NCBI RefSeq assembly: GCF_000621625.1
Contig: NZ_JHXV01000017.1
Coordinates: 32,515 to 96,514, forward strand
DNA: 64,000 nt
Reading direction: 5' to 3'
From: Crocinitomix catalasitica ATCC 23190
GTDB lineage: Bacteria > Bacteroidota > Bacteroidia > Flavobacteriales_D > Crocinitomicaceae
The notes below the pieces were generated by a model that saw nothing but the letters and a program-made list of their open reading frames with translations, ran no database searches and was not told the origin of the DNA. This document shows positions 57,699-64,000 of this stretch, piece by piece; within the stretch, counting starts at the first letter, position 1, and every line of letters starts with the position of its first letter. The position numbers were made by a program, and so were the translations under genes.

Positions 57699-58673
57699 TT
57701 ATCCATTCTGATATAATCGGGCAAAATCTTTAGCAAAATAAGTCAATATTATATCGGCTCCAGCTCTTTTAATACTCAATAACATTTCAGGCATTGCCAA
57801 TTCATAATTTAACCAGCCTTTTTCGCAAGCCGCTTTTAACATAGCGTATTCGCCACTAACATTATAAGCAGCAATAGGTAAATTAGAACTTTCTTTTAGT
57901 ACATGAATCACATCTAAATAACAAAGTGCAGGTTTAATCATTAAAAAATCAGCTCCTTCATCTGTATCTAACTCTGCCTCTATCAATGCTTCATTTTTAT
58001 TCGCTGGATTCATTTGATACGTTTTTTTATCTCCAGCTTTTGGTGCTGAATCTAAAGCTTCTCTAAATGGTCCATAAAACGCACTTGCATATTTAGCTGT
58101 ATAGGCCATAATAGAAACATCTTCGTAGGCATTCTCATCCAAACAAGTACGTATTGCTCCTACCCTGCCATCCATCATGTCTGACGGCCCAATAATATCT
58201 ATACCAGCCTGGGCTTGAGCCAATGCCATTTTTGATAAAACAGTTAAAGATTCATCATTTAAAATCAATCCATTTTGCACAATACCATCATGACCATCAA
58301 CATTATAAGGATCCAATGCAACATCACTCATTAAAACAACATTCGGAAAACGCAATTTTAAAGTTCGAATCGCTTCGAGATAAAAATTATCCTGATGATA
58401 ACTATAAGAACCTATTGCATCTTTATATTCCTCTTTAATTACTGGAAACAAAACAAAGGTTTTAATTCCTAGCAATACACATTTTTCAATTTCTTTTGAT
58501 AAATCATCAAGGTTTAGTCGATAAATTCCAGGCAATGATATTATTTCTGTGCTTGGTAAATTACCTTCAAGCAAGAACAAAGGGTAAATTAAATTCTTTG
58601 GTTGTAAGACGGTCTCTTCAATCATCTCCCTAATAATGGGACTTTTACGATTCCTACGTGGTCTATTTTTCAT
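57699..58673 (-). CDS. hemB: Porphobilinogen synthase (delta-aminolevulinic acid dehydratase)
   Basis: HemB condenses two 5-aminolevulinates to porphobilinogen in haem synthesis. The 324-residue barrel shows the metal segment SDVALDPYNVDGHDGIV near residue 115 (an Asp-containing variant in place of the three-cysteine zinc site), MAYTAKYASAFYGPFREALDSAP near 190 with one active-site lysine, and FLMIKPALCYLDVI near 243 with the Schiff-base lysine. It is the second haem-pathway gene in the window after hemE, about 19 kb away. Confidence 0.95.
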   Translation of the reverse strand: MKNRPRRNRKSPIIREMIEETVLQPKNLIYPLFLLEGNLPSTEIISLPGIYRLNLDDLSKEIEKCVLLGIKTFVLFPVIKEEYKDAIGSYSYHQDNFYLEAIRTLKLRFPNVVLMSDVALDPYNVDGHDGIVQNGLILNDESLTVLSKMALAQAQAGIDIIGPSDMMDGRVGAIRTCLDENAYEDVSIMAYTAKYASAFYGPFREALDSAPKAGDKKTYQMNPANKNEALIEAELDTDEGADFLMIKPALCYLDVIHVLKESSNLPIAAYNVSGEYAMLKAACEKGWLNYELAMPEMLLSIKRAGADIILTYFAKDFARLYQNG

Positions 58674-58812
58674 CTCTTAAACTCTTATCTAAAATTGATA
58701 TTTACCTGCAAATTTAAAGAAAATTAAGCCTTAAAAGAAAGACAAATAAAATATCTAACACCTGTTGTTTTCTTGAACACCTATTTAATTTCTTTTAATC
58801 GAATAATTTTTA

Positions 58813-58820
58813 TAGTTTTG
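58813..58820 (+). promoter_or_regulatory. Likely promoter -7 element before the 58.8-kb lipoprotein gene
   Basis: TAGTTTTG matches TAnnTTTG and lies 15 bp before the ATG at 58836; a second exact match, TAAATTTG at 58824-58831, is only 4 bp from the ATG. No clear TTG is present at the normal spacing. Confidence 0.35.
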
Positions 58821-58835
58821 GAATAAATTTGAACC

Positions 58836-59750
58836 ATGAATTTTAATTTTAGTCTTTTTTCCGTTTTTGTATTAGGAATACTACTTACAGCATGTAATGG
58901 AGGTGCTGGTGGTGAACATTTGGACGATGCCGAAGGCAATGAGTTAAATGAAATTCCAAAAATATTACTCGAAGATACAGAAGCTTTAAAGACGAATATT
59001 AACGGTAAAATATTTAGTATTCCTTCTCCTGTTCAAATGGTAACCTTACTAAAAAAGGAAAATGATGTTTTTAATGAAAACTTATTAACGGATCCAAACT
59101 TGGTTGAAAGTTATACAGTTTCAAGTAAACGAGCATTAATAATGGGAGTTTACGGTGCTGATTTAGGTTATGCAACTATTTACGATAATAATTCAAAAGC
59201 CTTATCTTATTTCAATGCACTAGATAAGTTGTCAAACGACCTAGGTTTAAGTGGCGCTTTTGATGGCAATTTACTTGAAAGATTTATAGAGAACGGAAAT
59301 AACCAAGATTCATTACTGGTTATTATGTCTGAAGGATATCGCGGTGGGGATCAATTTTTAAAAGACAATAAACAGCATGATGTTGCAGCCTTAATTTTAG
59401 TTGGTGGTTGGGTAGAAGCCCTTTATTTTGCTTCTGAAATTTATTCAAAAACTAAAAGTCAAGCAATCGCAAATAGAATTGGTGAACAAGCGACTGCATT
59501 GTCAACGTTTCTTGCTTTATTATCTGAGTATAATACTGATAATAAATTTGATGATTTAATTGCTGATTTTACAGATTTACAAGCTGATTTTAACAAAATT
59601 GAATTTGAATATGTCTATGCTGAACCGGTTCAATATCCGGAAAAATCTATGACACACATCAAAAGTACCTCTGCAGTTGTTGTTAATGAAAAGGTTTTAT
59701 CTTCAATTGACGTATCCATTAAAAAACTTAGAAATAAAATAATCGGCTAA
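58836..59750 (+). CDS. Lipoprotein of unknown function
   Basis: A 304-residue protein with lipobox LLTAC at residues 16-20, so it is probably an outer- or inner-membrane lipoprotein facing the periplasm. After the Gly-rich start (CNGGAGGEH) it is mainly helical, with a segment LILVGGWVEALYFASEI near residue 187 and IGEQATALSTFLALLSEY. This resembles a family of Bacteroidota lipoproteins of unknown role. It leads into a small exported protein and the large ABC transporter, with gaps of 2 and 13 bp. Confidence 0.75.
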   Translation: MNFNFSLFSVFVLGILLTACNGGAGGEHLDDAEGNELNEIPKILLEDTEALKTNINGKIFSIPSPVQMVTLLKKENDVFNENLLTDPNLVESYTVSSKRALIMGVYGADLGYATIYDNNSKALSYFNALDKLSNDLGLSGAFDGNLLERFIENGNNQDSLLVIMSEGYRGGDQFLKDNKQHDVAALILVGGWVEALYFASEIYSKTKSQAIANRIGEQATALSTFLALLSEYNTDNKFDDLIADFTDLQADFNKIEFEYVYAEPVQYPEKSMTHIKSTSAVVVNEKVLSSIDVSIKKLRNKIIG

Positions 59751-59752
59751 CC

Positions 59753-60184
59753 ATGAAAAAGCTTTTCTTATTTATTACTATAATGACCCTCACTATTAAT
59801 TTAGTGGCACAAGAATGTGATTCTTTGGCAAAGGTCTGTTATAAGCAACTCTCTTCAAATGTTGAGCCCGGTAAAACATTTATTTCAGATGGTCAAGTTT
59901 ATAAAGCATTTTTAGATGCAGAACAAGCCGCAGAATTTAAATCAACATTCTACGGCGGATCAACTTATAGAATTGCGTCAACGGCTGGAACAAAAGATGA
60001 TTATGTTATTCTAAATGTCTATGACAAAGATCACAACCTTCTTTTTTCTAATGAAGATCATAAGAATCAACCATATTGGGATTTTAAAATTGATAGTACT
60101 TTAGATTGTTATATTGAAGCTAAATTAGATATCGACAAAAAAGTATCTGGTTGTATAGTAGTATTGATAGGTTTCCTGAAATAA
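59753..60184 (+). CDS. Small exported protein of unknown function
   Basis: A 143-residue protein with a signal peptide (about residues 1-19, ending LVAQ). The mature part is beta-rich, with FYGGSTYRIASTAGTKDDYVILNVYD near residue 66, which resembles secreted domains that bind via a jelly-roll fold, and a C-terminal cysteine near 133. I do not recognise the family. The gene sits 2 bp after the lipoprotein and 13 bp before the ABC transporter, so co-transcription is likely. Confidence 0.75.
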   Translation: MKKLFLFITIMTLTINLVAQECDSLAKVCYKQLSSNVEPGKTFISDGQVYKAFLDAEQAAEFKSTFYGGSTYRIASTAGTKDDYVILNVYDKDHNLLFSNEDHKNQPYWDFKIDSTLDCYIEAKLDIDKKVSGCIVVLIGFLK

Positions 60185-60197
60185 GAAAGAATAATAA

Positions 60198-63100
60198 ATG
60201 AGTCAAAGAATCCTTCGAGCACTAATGCAACTCTTTGCGATAATCGCGAGAGTTGATGAGGAAATAGACTTAAATAATCCTATTACAAAAGGTGCTGGTC
60301 GGAAAATTGTTCACGCATTTCTTAAACAAGAATTAGGTTCTGCCACAGTTGAAGAATATCTCAAAATTTTTGATGAATATTTAATTGCCTATCAAGGTCA
60401 ATCAAATAAAAAAGATGGTCGTCGTAAAAAGACTTCCGTTCATTCAGTAAAAGTCTTAAGAATTTGTACTGAAATTAATGCTGAATTAACACAAAGTCAA
60501 AAAATCATTGTAATTGTTAGGATTCTTGAATTTATTAATGCTAACGAAGTCGTTACTCAACAGGAAAGAGATTTTGCCGAAACAGTTGCGGATACATTTA
60601 ATATATCAATTGAAGAATTTAGTACGATCACAAGTTTTGTTGAATCTAAAGAATCCAACAAAATAGATAAATCTGAATTTTTATATATTACCAATAACCA
60701 AACAGAGAATTTTACCGCAGCCAAACATATATATTCAGAAAGTCTAGTTGGAGAAATAAGGGTATTAAAAATAGAAAGTTTAAACCTTCACTTTTTTAAA
60801 TATTTAGGCAAAGCCGAACTGAATTTAAATGGACAAGCCTTAATTCCTAATAGACACTTAATATTAAATCAAGGAAGTTCTATAAGATCGTCAAAAGTTA
60901 GTCCCATATATTATAGCGATATAATCGGTAGATTTTTATCTGATAAAACACAAGATAAAATTGTCTTTAAGGCTAAAGATGTTGTTTACAAGTTTAAAGG
61001 TGGAGGCATTGGCTTACACACCTTTAATTTCGCACAAGAATCTGGATCCCTTTTAGGTATTATGGGAGGTTCTGGTGCAGGAAAATCAACCTTATTAAAC
61101 GTACTTAATGCCAATTATAAACCCGCTTCCGGAACGGTAACCATTAATGGTGTAGATATTCACCATGAAAAGCACAAAATTGAAGGTGTTATTGGTTATG
61201 TATCACAAGATGATTTATTAATTGAAGAATTAACAGTTTATCAAAACTTATTTTATAATGCGAAATTGTGTTTTGGAAAACTGAACGATGATCAAATATC
61301 AGAAAAGGTACTAGCTTTATTACGTTCATTAGGACTGTTTGATACAAGAGATTTAAAAGTTGGTAGCCCATTAGAAAAAACAATTTCTGGAGGTCAGCGA
61401 AAACGATTAAATATAGCACTCGAATTAATTCGGGAGCCTTCTGTACTCTTTGTAGACGAACCTACCTCAGGTTTATCTTCAAGGGATTCAGAAAATATAA
61501 TGGACTTACTAAAAGAGTTGGCACTAAAAGGAAAACTAGTTTTTGTTGTCATACACCAACCCTCTTCTGACATTTTTAAAATGTTCGATAAATTATTAAT
61601 TCTTGACAAAGGCGGCTATGTTATTTATAATGGAAACCCAGTAGATGCGGTAATTTATTTTAAGGATTTAATTAATCACGCAAATATAAATGAGAGTGAA
61701 TGCCACGTTTGTGGTAATGTAAATCCTGAACAAATTTTCAATATAATTGAATCGAAAGTAGTTGATGAATATGGTACATTGACAACTAACCGTAAAGTTT
61801 CTCCGATTGAATGGAATGGTAATTATTTAGAATTATTAGAGAAAAATCCTGATAAAGTTGCCAATGAAACTACTATTCCACAAAGTACCTTTAAAAAACC
61901 TGGATTTTTAAGCCAATTCAAAGTATTTTTTGTTCGTGATGTATTGTCTAAACTGACCAATAAACAATACATGATTATTAATTTGTTAGAAGCGCCAATT
62001 CTCGCTTTTATTCTCGCTTTCTTCGTTAAATTTTACAAGGCTAATGCGAATGGTATTTATGCTTTTGACGAAAATCAAAACATTCCACCTTTCCTATTTA
62101 TAGCAGTAATAGTTGCATTATTCATTGGCTTAACCGTTGCTGCCGAAGAAATTATTAAAGATCAAAAAATATTAAAAAGAGAATCATTTCTGAATTTAAG
62201 TAAGGGCTCGTACCTTTTCTCAAAAATCATGATAATGTTCCTTATCTCGGCTATACAAATGTTTTTATTTGTAATTATTGGGAATTGGGTACTTGAAATA
62301 CAAGGCATGTGGTTTGAATATTGGATCGTACTATTTAGCCTCTCTTGTTTTGCGAACTTACTAGGACTTAATATTTCTGCAAGTTTTAACTCGGTTAAGG
62401 TTATCTATATCTTAATTCCAATTTTAATAATTCCTCAACTATTATTCAGCGGTGTAATCGTTAAGTTTGATAAGCTCCACCCCATTTTTGGTGATGAAAG
62501 TTCTGTGCCTGCAATCGGAAATGTAATGGCTTCAAGATGGGCTTATGAAGCTTTAGCTGTTACTCAATTTAAGGATAATCAATACAACGTATATTACTTC
62601 AAACTTGAAAAAAATAGGAGTATTGCTTCTTGGAAAAAAGATTATTGGTTACAAGAATTAAGCGCAAGTTTAGATTATGTTAAAACTAATATTGACAATC
62701 CTGAAAGGAAATTTCCAACAGAGGATGCATTATTACTTTTAAAGAATGAAATTCAACGTGAAGAAATCAAGATCTCTAACGCTGTATGTAAAAATTGTGT
62801 TGAAAACCTCACCATTGACAAATTTGATGAGGAAACCTATAAAAATATTAAGGCTTACTTTAACTTGTTAAAGAGTCACTATAAAACAATAGTAGACAAT
62901 AATCGGATGCAAATAGACCTTGTCACTAAAACGTTTATTGACGAATATGGAAAAGACGTTTATTTGGAACTCGTAAAAAAACATACGAATAAAGCGCTTA
63001 CTCAATTTGTCACAAATAAAAATGATTTAAATAAAATTGTAGAGAGCAAACACCGCCTCATTCAAAAATCAGACCCTATTTATAACGATCCTTGGGATAA

Positions 63101-63293
63101 AGGATTCTTAGAAGCTCAATTTTATGCACCAAGAAAAAAGTTTTTTGGGACTTACGTTTCAACCTTCGCAGCGAATGTAGCTGTCATTTGGTTTATGTCT
63201 ATCCTCCTAATAATCACACTATATCTTGATCTATTAAAACGAATTTTAGATTTTATGGAAAAATTATTTTCTAAAATAAAATTCGGCAAATAA
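60198..63293 (+). CDS. ABCG-like ABC transporter with TerB-like N-terminal domain
   Basis: A 1031-residue half-transporter-type fusion. Residues 1-150 form a helical TerB-like domain. From 160-255 comes an FHA-like or linker segment rich in beta strands. The ATPase (about 255-510) has Walker A GGSGAGKST near 290, signature SGGQRKR near 397 and Walker B VLFVDEPTSGLSS near 416. The membrane domain has several segments between about 590 and 760 and a final segment near 990-1012. A cysteine pair CHVCGN lies near 500. ABCG-type transporters export lipids or other hydrophobic substrates; the substrate here is unknown, and the two genes before it (lipoprotein, secreted protein) may be part of the system. 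Confidence 0.85.
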   Translation: MSQRILRALMQLFAIIARVDEEIDLNNPITKGAGRKIVHAFLKQELGSATVEEYLKIFDEYLIAYQGQSNKKDGRRKKTSVHSVKVLRICTEINAELTQSQKIIVIVRILEFINANEVVTQQERDFAETVADTFNISIEEFSTITSFVESKESNKIDKSEFLYITNNQTENFTAAKHIYSESLVGEIRVLKIESLNLHFFKYLGKAELNLNGQALIPNRHLILNQGSSIRSSKVSPIYYSDIIGRFLSDKTQDKIVFKAKDVVYKFKGGGIGLHTFNFAQESGSLLGIMGGSGAGKSTLLNVLNANYKPASGTVTINGVDIHHEKHKIEGVIGYVSQDDLLIEELTVYQNLFYNAKLCFGKLNDDQISEKVLALLRSLGLFDTRDLKVGSPLEKTISGGQRKRLNIALELIREPSVLFVDEPTSGLSSRDSENIMDLLKELALKGKLVFVVIHQPSSDIFKMFDKLLILDKGGYVIYNGNPVDAVIYFKDLINHANINESECHVCGNVNPEQIFNIIESKVVDEYGTLTTNRKVSPIEWNGNYLELLEKNPDKVANETTIPQSTFKKPGFLSQFKVFFVRDVLSKLTNKQYMIINLLEAPILAFILAFFVKFYKANANGIYAFDENQNIPPFLFIAVIVALFIGLTVAAEEIIKDQKILKRESFLNLSKGSYLFSKIMIMFLISAIQMFLFVIIGNWVLEIQGMWFEYWIVLFSLSCFANLLGLNISASFNSVKVIYILIPILIIPQLLFSGVIVKFDKLHPIFGDESSVPAIGNVMASRWAYEALAVTQFKDNQYNVYYFKLEKNRSIASWKKDYWLQELSASLDYVKTNIDNPERKFPTEDALLLLKNEIQREEIKISNAVCKNCVENLTIDKFDEETYKNIKAYFNLLKSHYKTIVDNNRMQIDLVTKTFIDEYGKDVYLELVKKHTNKALTQFVTNKNDLNKIVESKHRLIQKSDPIYNDPWDKGFLEAQFYAPRKKFFGTYVSTFAANVAVIWFMSILLIITLYLDLLKRILDFMEKLFSKIKFGK

Positions 63294-63343
63294 AATTTCT
63301 CTTTTTTTTGATCTTAAATGAATCGTATTTAAGAAAAATAATT

Positions 63344-63351
63344 TATATTTG
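63344..63351 (+). promoter_or_regulatory. Promoter -7 element of tRNA-His
   Basis: TATATTTG, identical to the -7 box of the tRNA-Glu pair, lies 58 bp upstream of the tRNA-His. No clear TTG is at the -33 distance. Confidence 0.5.
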
Positions 63352-63409
63352 CGCTCTCAATTTGCCTACAAGGACAACAGGTTTGGAATAGGTTAATTGT
63401 TTTTAAATG

Positions 63410-63483
63410 GTGGATGTAGCTCAGCTGGTTAGAGTATCGGTTTGTGGTACCGAGGGTCGCCGGTTCGAACCCGGTCTTCCACC
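63410..63483 (+). tRNA. tRNA-His (GTG)
   Basis: A 74-nt cloverleaf with GTGGATG as the 5' acceptor strand and CTTCCAC as the 3' strand (one T-T mismatch), D arm GCTCAGCTGGTTAGAGT, anticodon stem TCGGT/ACCGA enclosing TTGTGGT (anticodon GTG), and T arm GCCGG TTCGAAC CCGGT. A G at 63409 can serve as the extra G-1 paired to discriminator C63483. The CCA is not fully encoded. Confidence 0.93.
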
Positions 63484-63511
63484 CATTTATTTTAAAGCTT
63501 CATGGAAACAT
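63467..63511. repeat. 45-bp direct repeat, copy 1 (tRNA-His 3' end plus flank)
   Basis: Starts in the T-loop of tRNA-His and runs 28 bp beyond the gene into the terminator stem. It is repeated exactly at 63584-63628, 117 bp downstream. Confidence 0.95.
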
Positions 63512-63525
63512 GAAGCTTTTTTTTT
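63494..63525 (+). terminator. Rho-independent terminator after tRNA-His
   Basis: AAAGCTTCATG (63494-63504) pairs perfectly with CATGAAGCTTT (63509-63519) around a GAAA tetraloop, followed by a run of T. Strong intrinsic terminator. Confidence 0.9.
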
Positions 63526-63583
63526 ACCCTTTTTTTAACGCTTAAATGACCGGGGAGAAGTTTATGCTGAGCAATGTCGAAGT

Positions 63584-63628
63584 GAACCCGGTCTTCCACC
63601 CATTTATTTTAAAGCTTCATGGAAACAT
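63584..63628. repeat. 45-bp direct repeat, copy 2 (att-like duplication of the tRNA-His 3' end)
   Basis: Identical to 63467-63511, containing the last 17 nt of tRNA-His and 28 bp of flank with only half of the terminator hairpin. After this copy the sequence diverges at once. Such a duplicated tRNA end is the usual trace of site-specific integration, but a local duplication during insertion of the neighbouring transposon is also possible. Confidence 0.9.
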
Positions 63629-63645
63629 AGCCACATACAAAATCG

Positions 63646-63679
63646 GGATCAAGACCAATTGTGGATCAAGACCAATTGT
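63646..63679. repeat. 17-bp tandem repeat (2 copies) beside the transposase gene
   Basis: GGATCAAGACCAATTGT occurs at 63646-63662 and again at 63663-63679, 6 bp before the transposase stop codon. It may include the end of the insertion sequence. Confidence 0.85.
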
Positions 63680-63685
63680 TGGGGA

Positions 63686-64000
63686 CTAGGCATATATTTT
63701 AGTTAATCTGAATAAAAAGAAAGCAACATTTTTCACACCTCTAAATTGGGATCTAAACGCTTTAATTTTTGCATTAAAAGATTCTGCAGCTGCATTTGTA
63801 CTTCTGTGTTCAAAATAATTAACAATCCCCTCGTAGTTGATTCGAATAGTATTCATAATGGTAGCAAAACTTTTAAATCCTGATTTTTCAACCTTATCAT
63901 ACCACTGGGCTAATTTTGTTAAAGCAATACCTTTTCCTGTTTTAGTATTAAAAAATAATCTAAGCTCTTGTGATAATTTATAAGCCTGTTCAATTTCAGG
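63686..64000 (-). CDS. ISAon1/ISL3-like transposase, C-terminal part (partial)
   Basis: On the minus strand the frame is open from the window edge to a TAG at 63686-63688, giving about 104 residues. The visible part ends in WYDKVEKSGFKSFATIMNTI, then NYFEHRSTNAAAESFNAKIKAF and LFRLTKIYA, the C-terminal pattern of ISL3-group (ISAon1-type) DDE transposases, with the catalytic Glu in AAAESFNAK. The upstream part lies outside the window, so whether the element is intact is unknown. It marks a mobile or recently rearranged segment next to tRNA-His. Confidence 0.82.
   Translation of the reverse strand, partial: PEIEQAYKLSQELRLFFNTKTGKGIALTKLAQWYDKVEKSGFKSFATIMNTIRINYEGIVNYFEHRSTNAAAESFNAKIKAFRSQFRGVKNVAFFLFRLTKIYA

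Overview
This is an AT-rich chromosomal window from a member of the Bacteroidota, most likely order Flavobacteriales (a Crocinitomicaceae/Cryomorphaceae-like lineage is a guess). The evidence is: type IX secretion proteins (a PorP/SprF-like C-terminus and PorT next to ubiE), a YfhO family membrane protein, a DUF4834 protein, carB lacking its C-terminal regulatory domain, archaeal-type proS, lipoproteins and FadL/OmpA-like outer-membrane proteins, and promoters of the Bacteroidota type (TTG, about 19-20 nt, TAnnTTTG). Three tRNA genes are present; there is no rRNA and no CRISPR array.

Layout. 1-6.6 kb: end of a PorP/SprF-like gene, lgt, the serine genes serC and serA, rpe, a membrane-bound nucleotide-sugar 4,6-dehydratase and a thioesterase. 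6.7-20.2 kb: a surface-glycan region with a MORN-repeat protein, a flippase, a five-gene nonulosonic (sialic-like) acid operon (neuB, neuD-like acetyltransferase, TIM-barrel protein, CBS-aminotransferase fusion, CMP-sugar synthetase), then on the other strand two glycosyltransferase-type proteins and a YfhO protein. 20.2-31.2 kb: mostly minus-strand housekeeping genes (FkbM methyltransferase, carB, FAD oxidoreductase, porT, ubiE, a heptose-7-P kinase-like PfkB protein, an aspartate aminotransferase and a thioesterase), plus a gene split by a 7-bp tandem repeat. 31.3-41.6 kb: FadL-like protein, low-complexity lipoprotein, proS, two identical tRNA-Glu genes, rpsT, ung, hemE, an OmpA-family protein and a UMF1-type transporter. 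41.6-46.4 kb: O-antigen ligase-like protein, rfbA, DAHP synthase/chorismate mutase and aroA.

46.4-52.2 kb holds the most interesting locus: a tightly coupled minus-strand operon of four genes. In transcription order these are a TolC-like outer-membrane protein fused to a glycosidase-like TIM barrel, an HlyD-type membrane-fusion protein, a cytoplasmic protein with multiple zinc ribbons and a degenerate GGDEF domain, and a processive-type GT2 glycosyltransferase with D, DxD, D and QxxRW motifs. Together they look like a complete synthase-dependent exopolysaccharide machine built from TolC/HlyD parts instead of the usual Bcs, Pga, Alg or Pel exporters.

52.3-64 kb: heptosyltransferase-like and GT4 glycosyltransferases, a thioesterase, rsmE, a DUF4159 protein, hypothetical envelope proteins, hemB, and a run ending in a 1031-residue ABCG-like ABC transporter with a TerB-like N-terminus. 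The window closes with tRNA-His, its terminator, a 45-bp duplication of the tRNA 3' end and flank, and the end of an ISAon1/ISL3-like transposase gene cut by the window edge.
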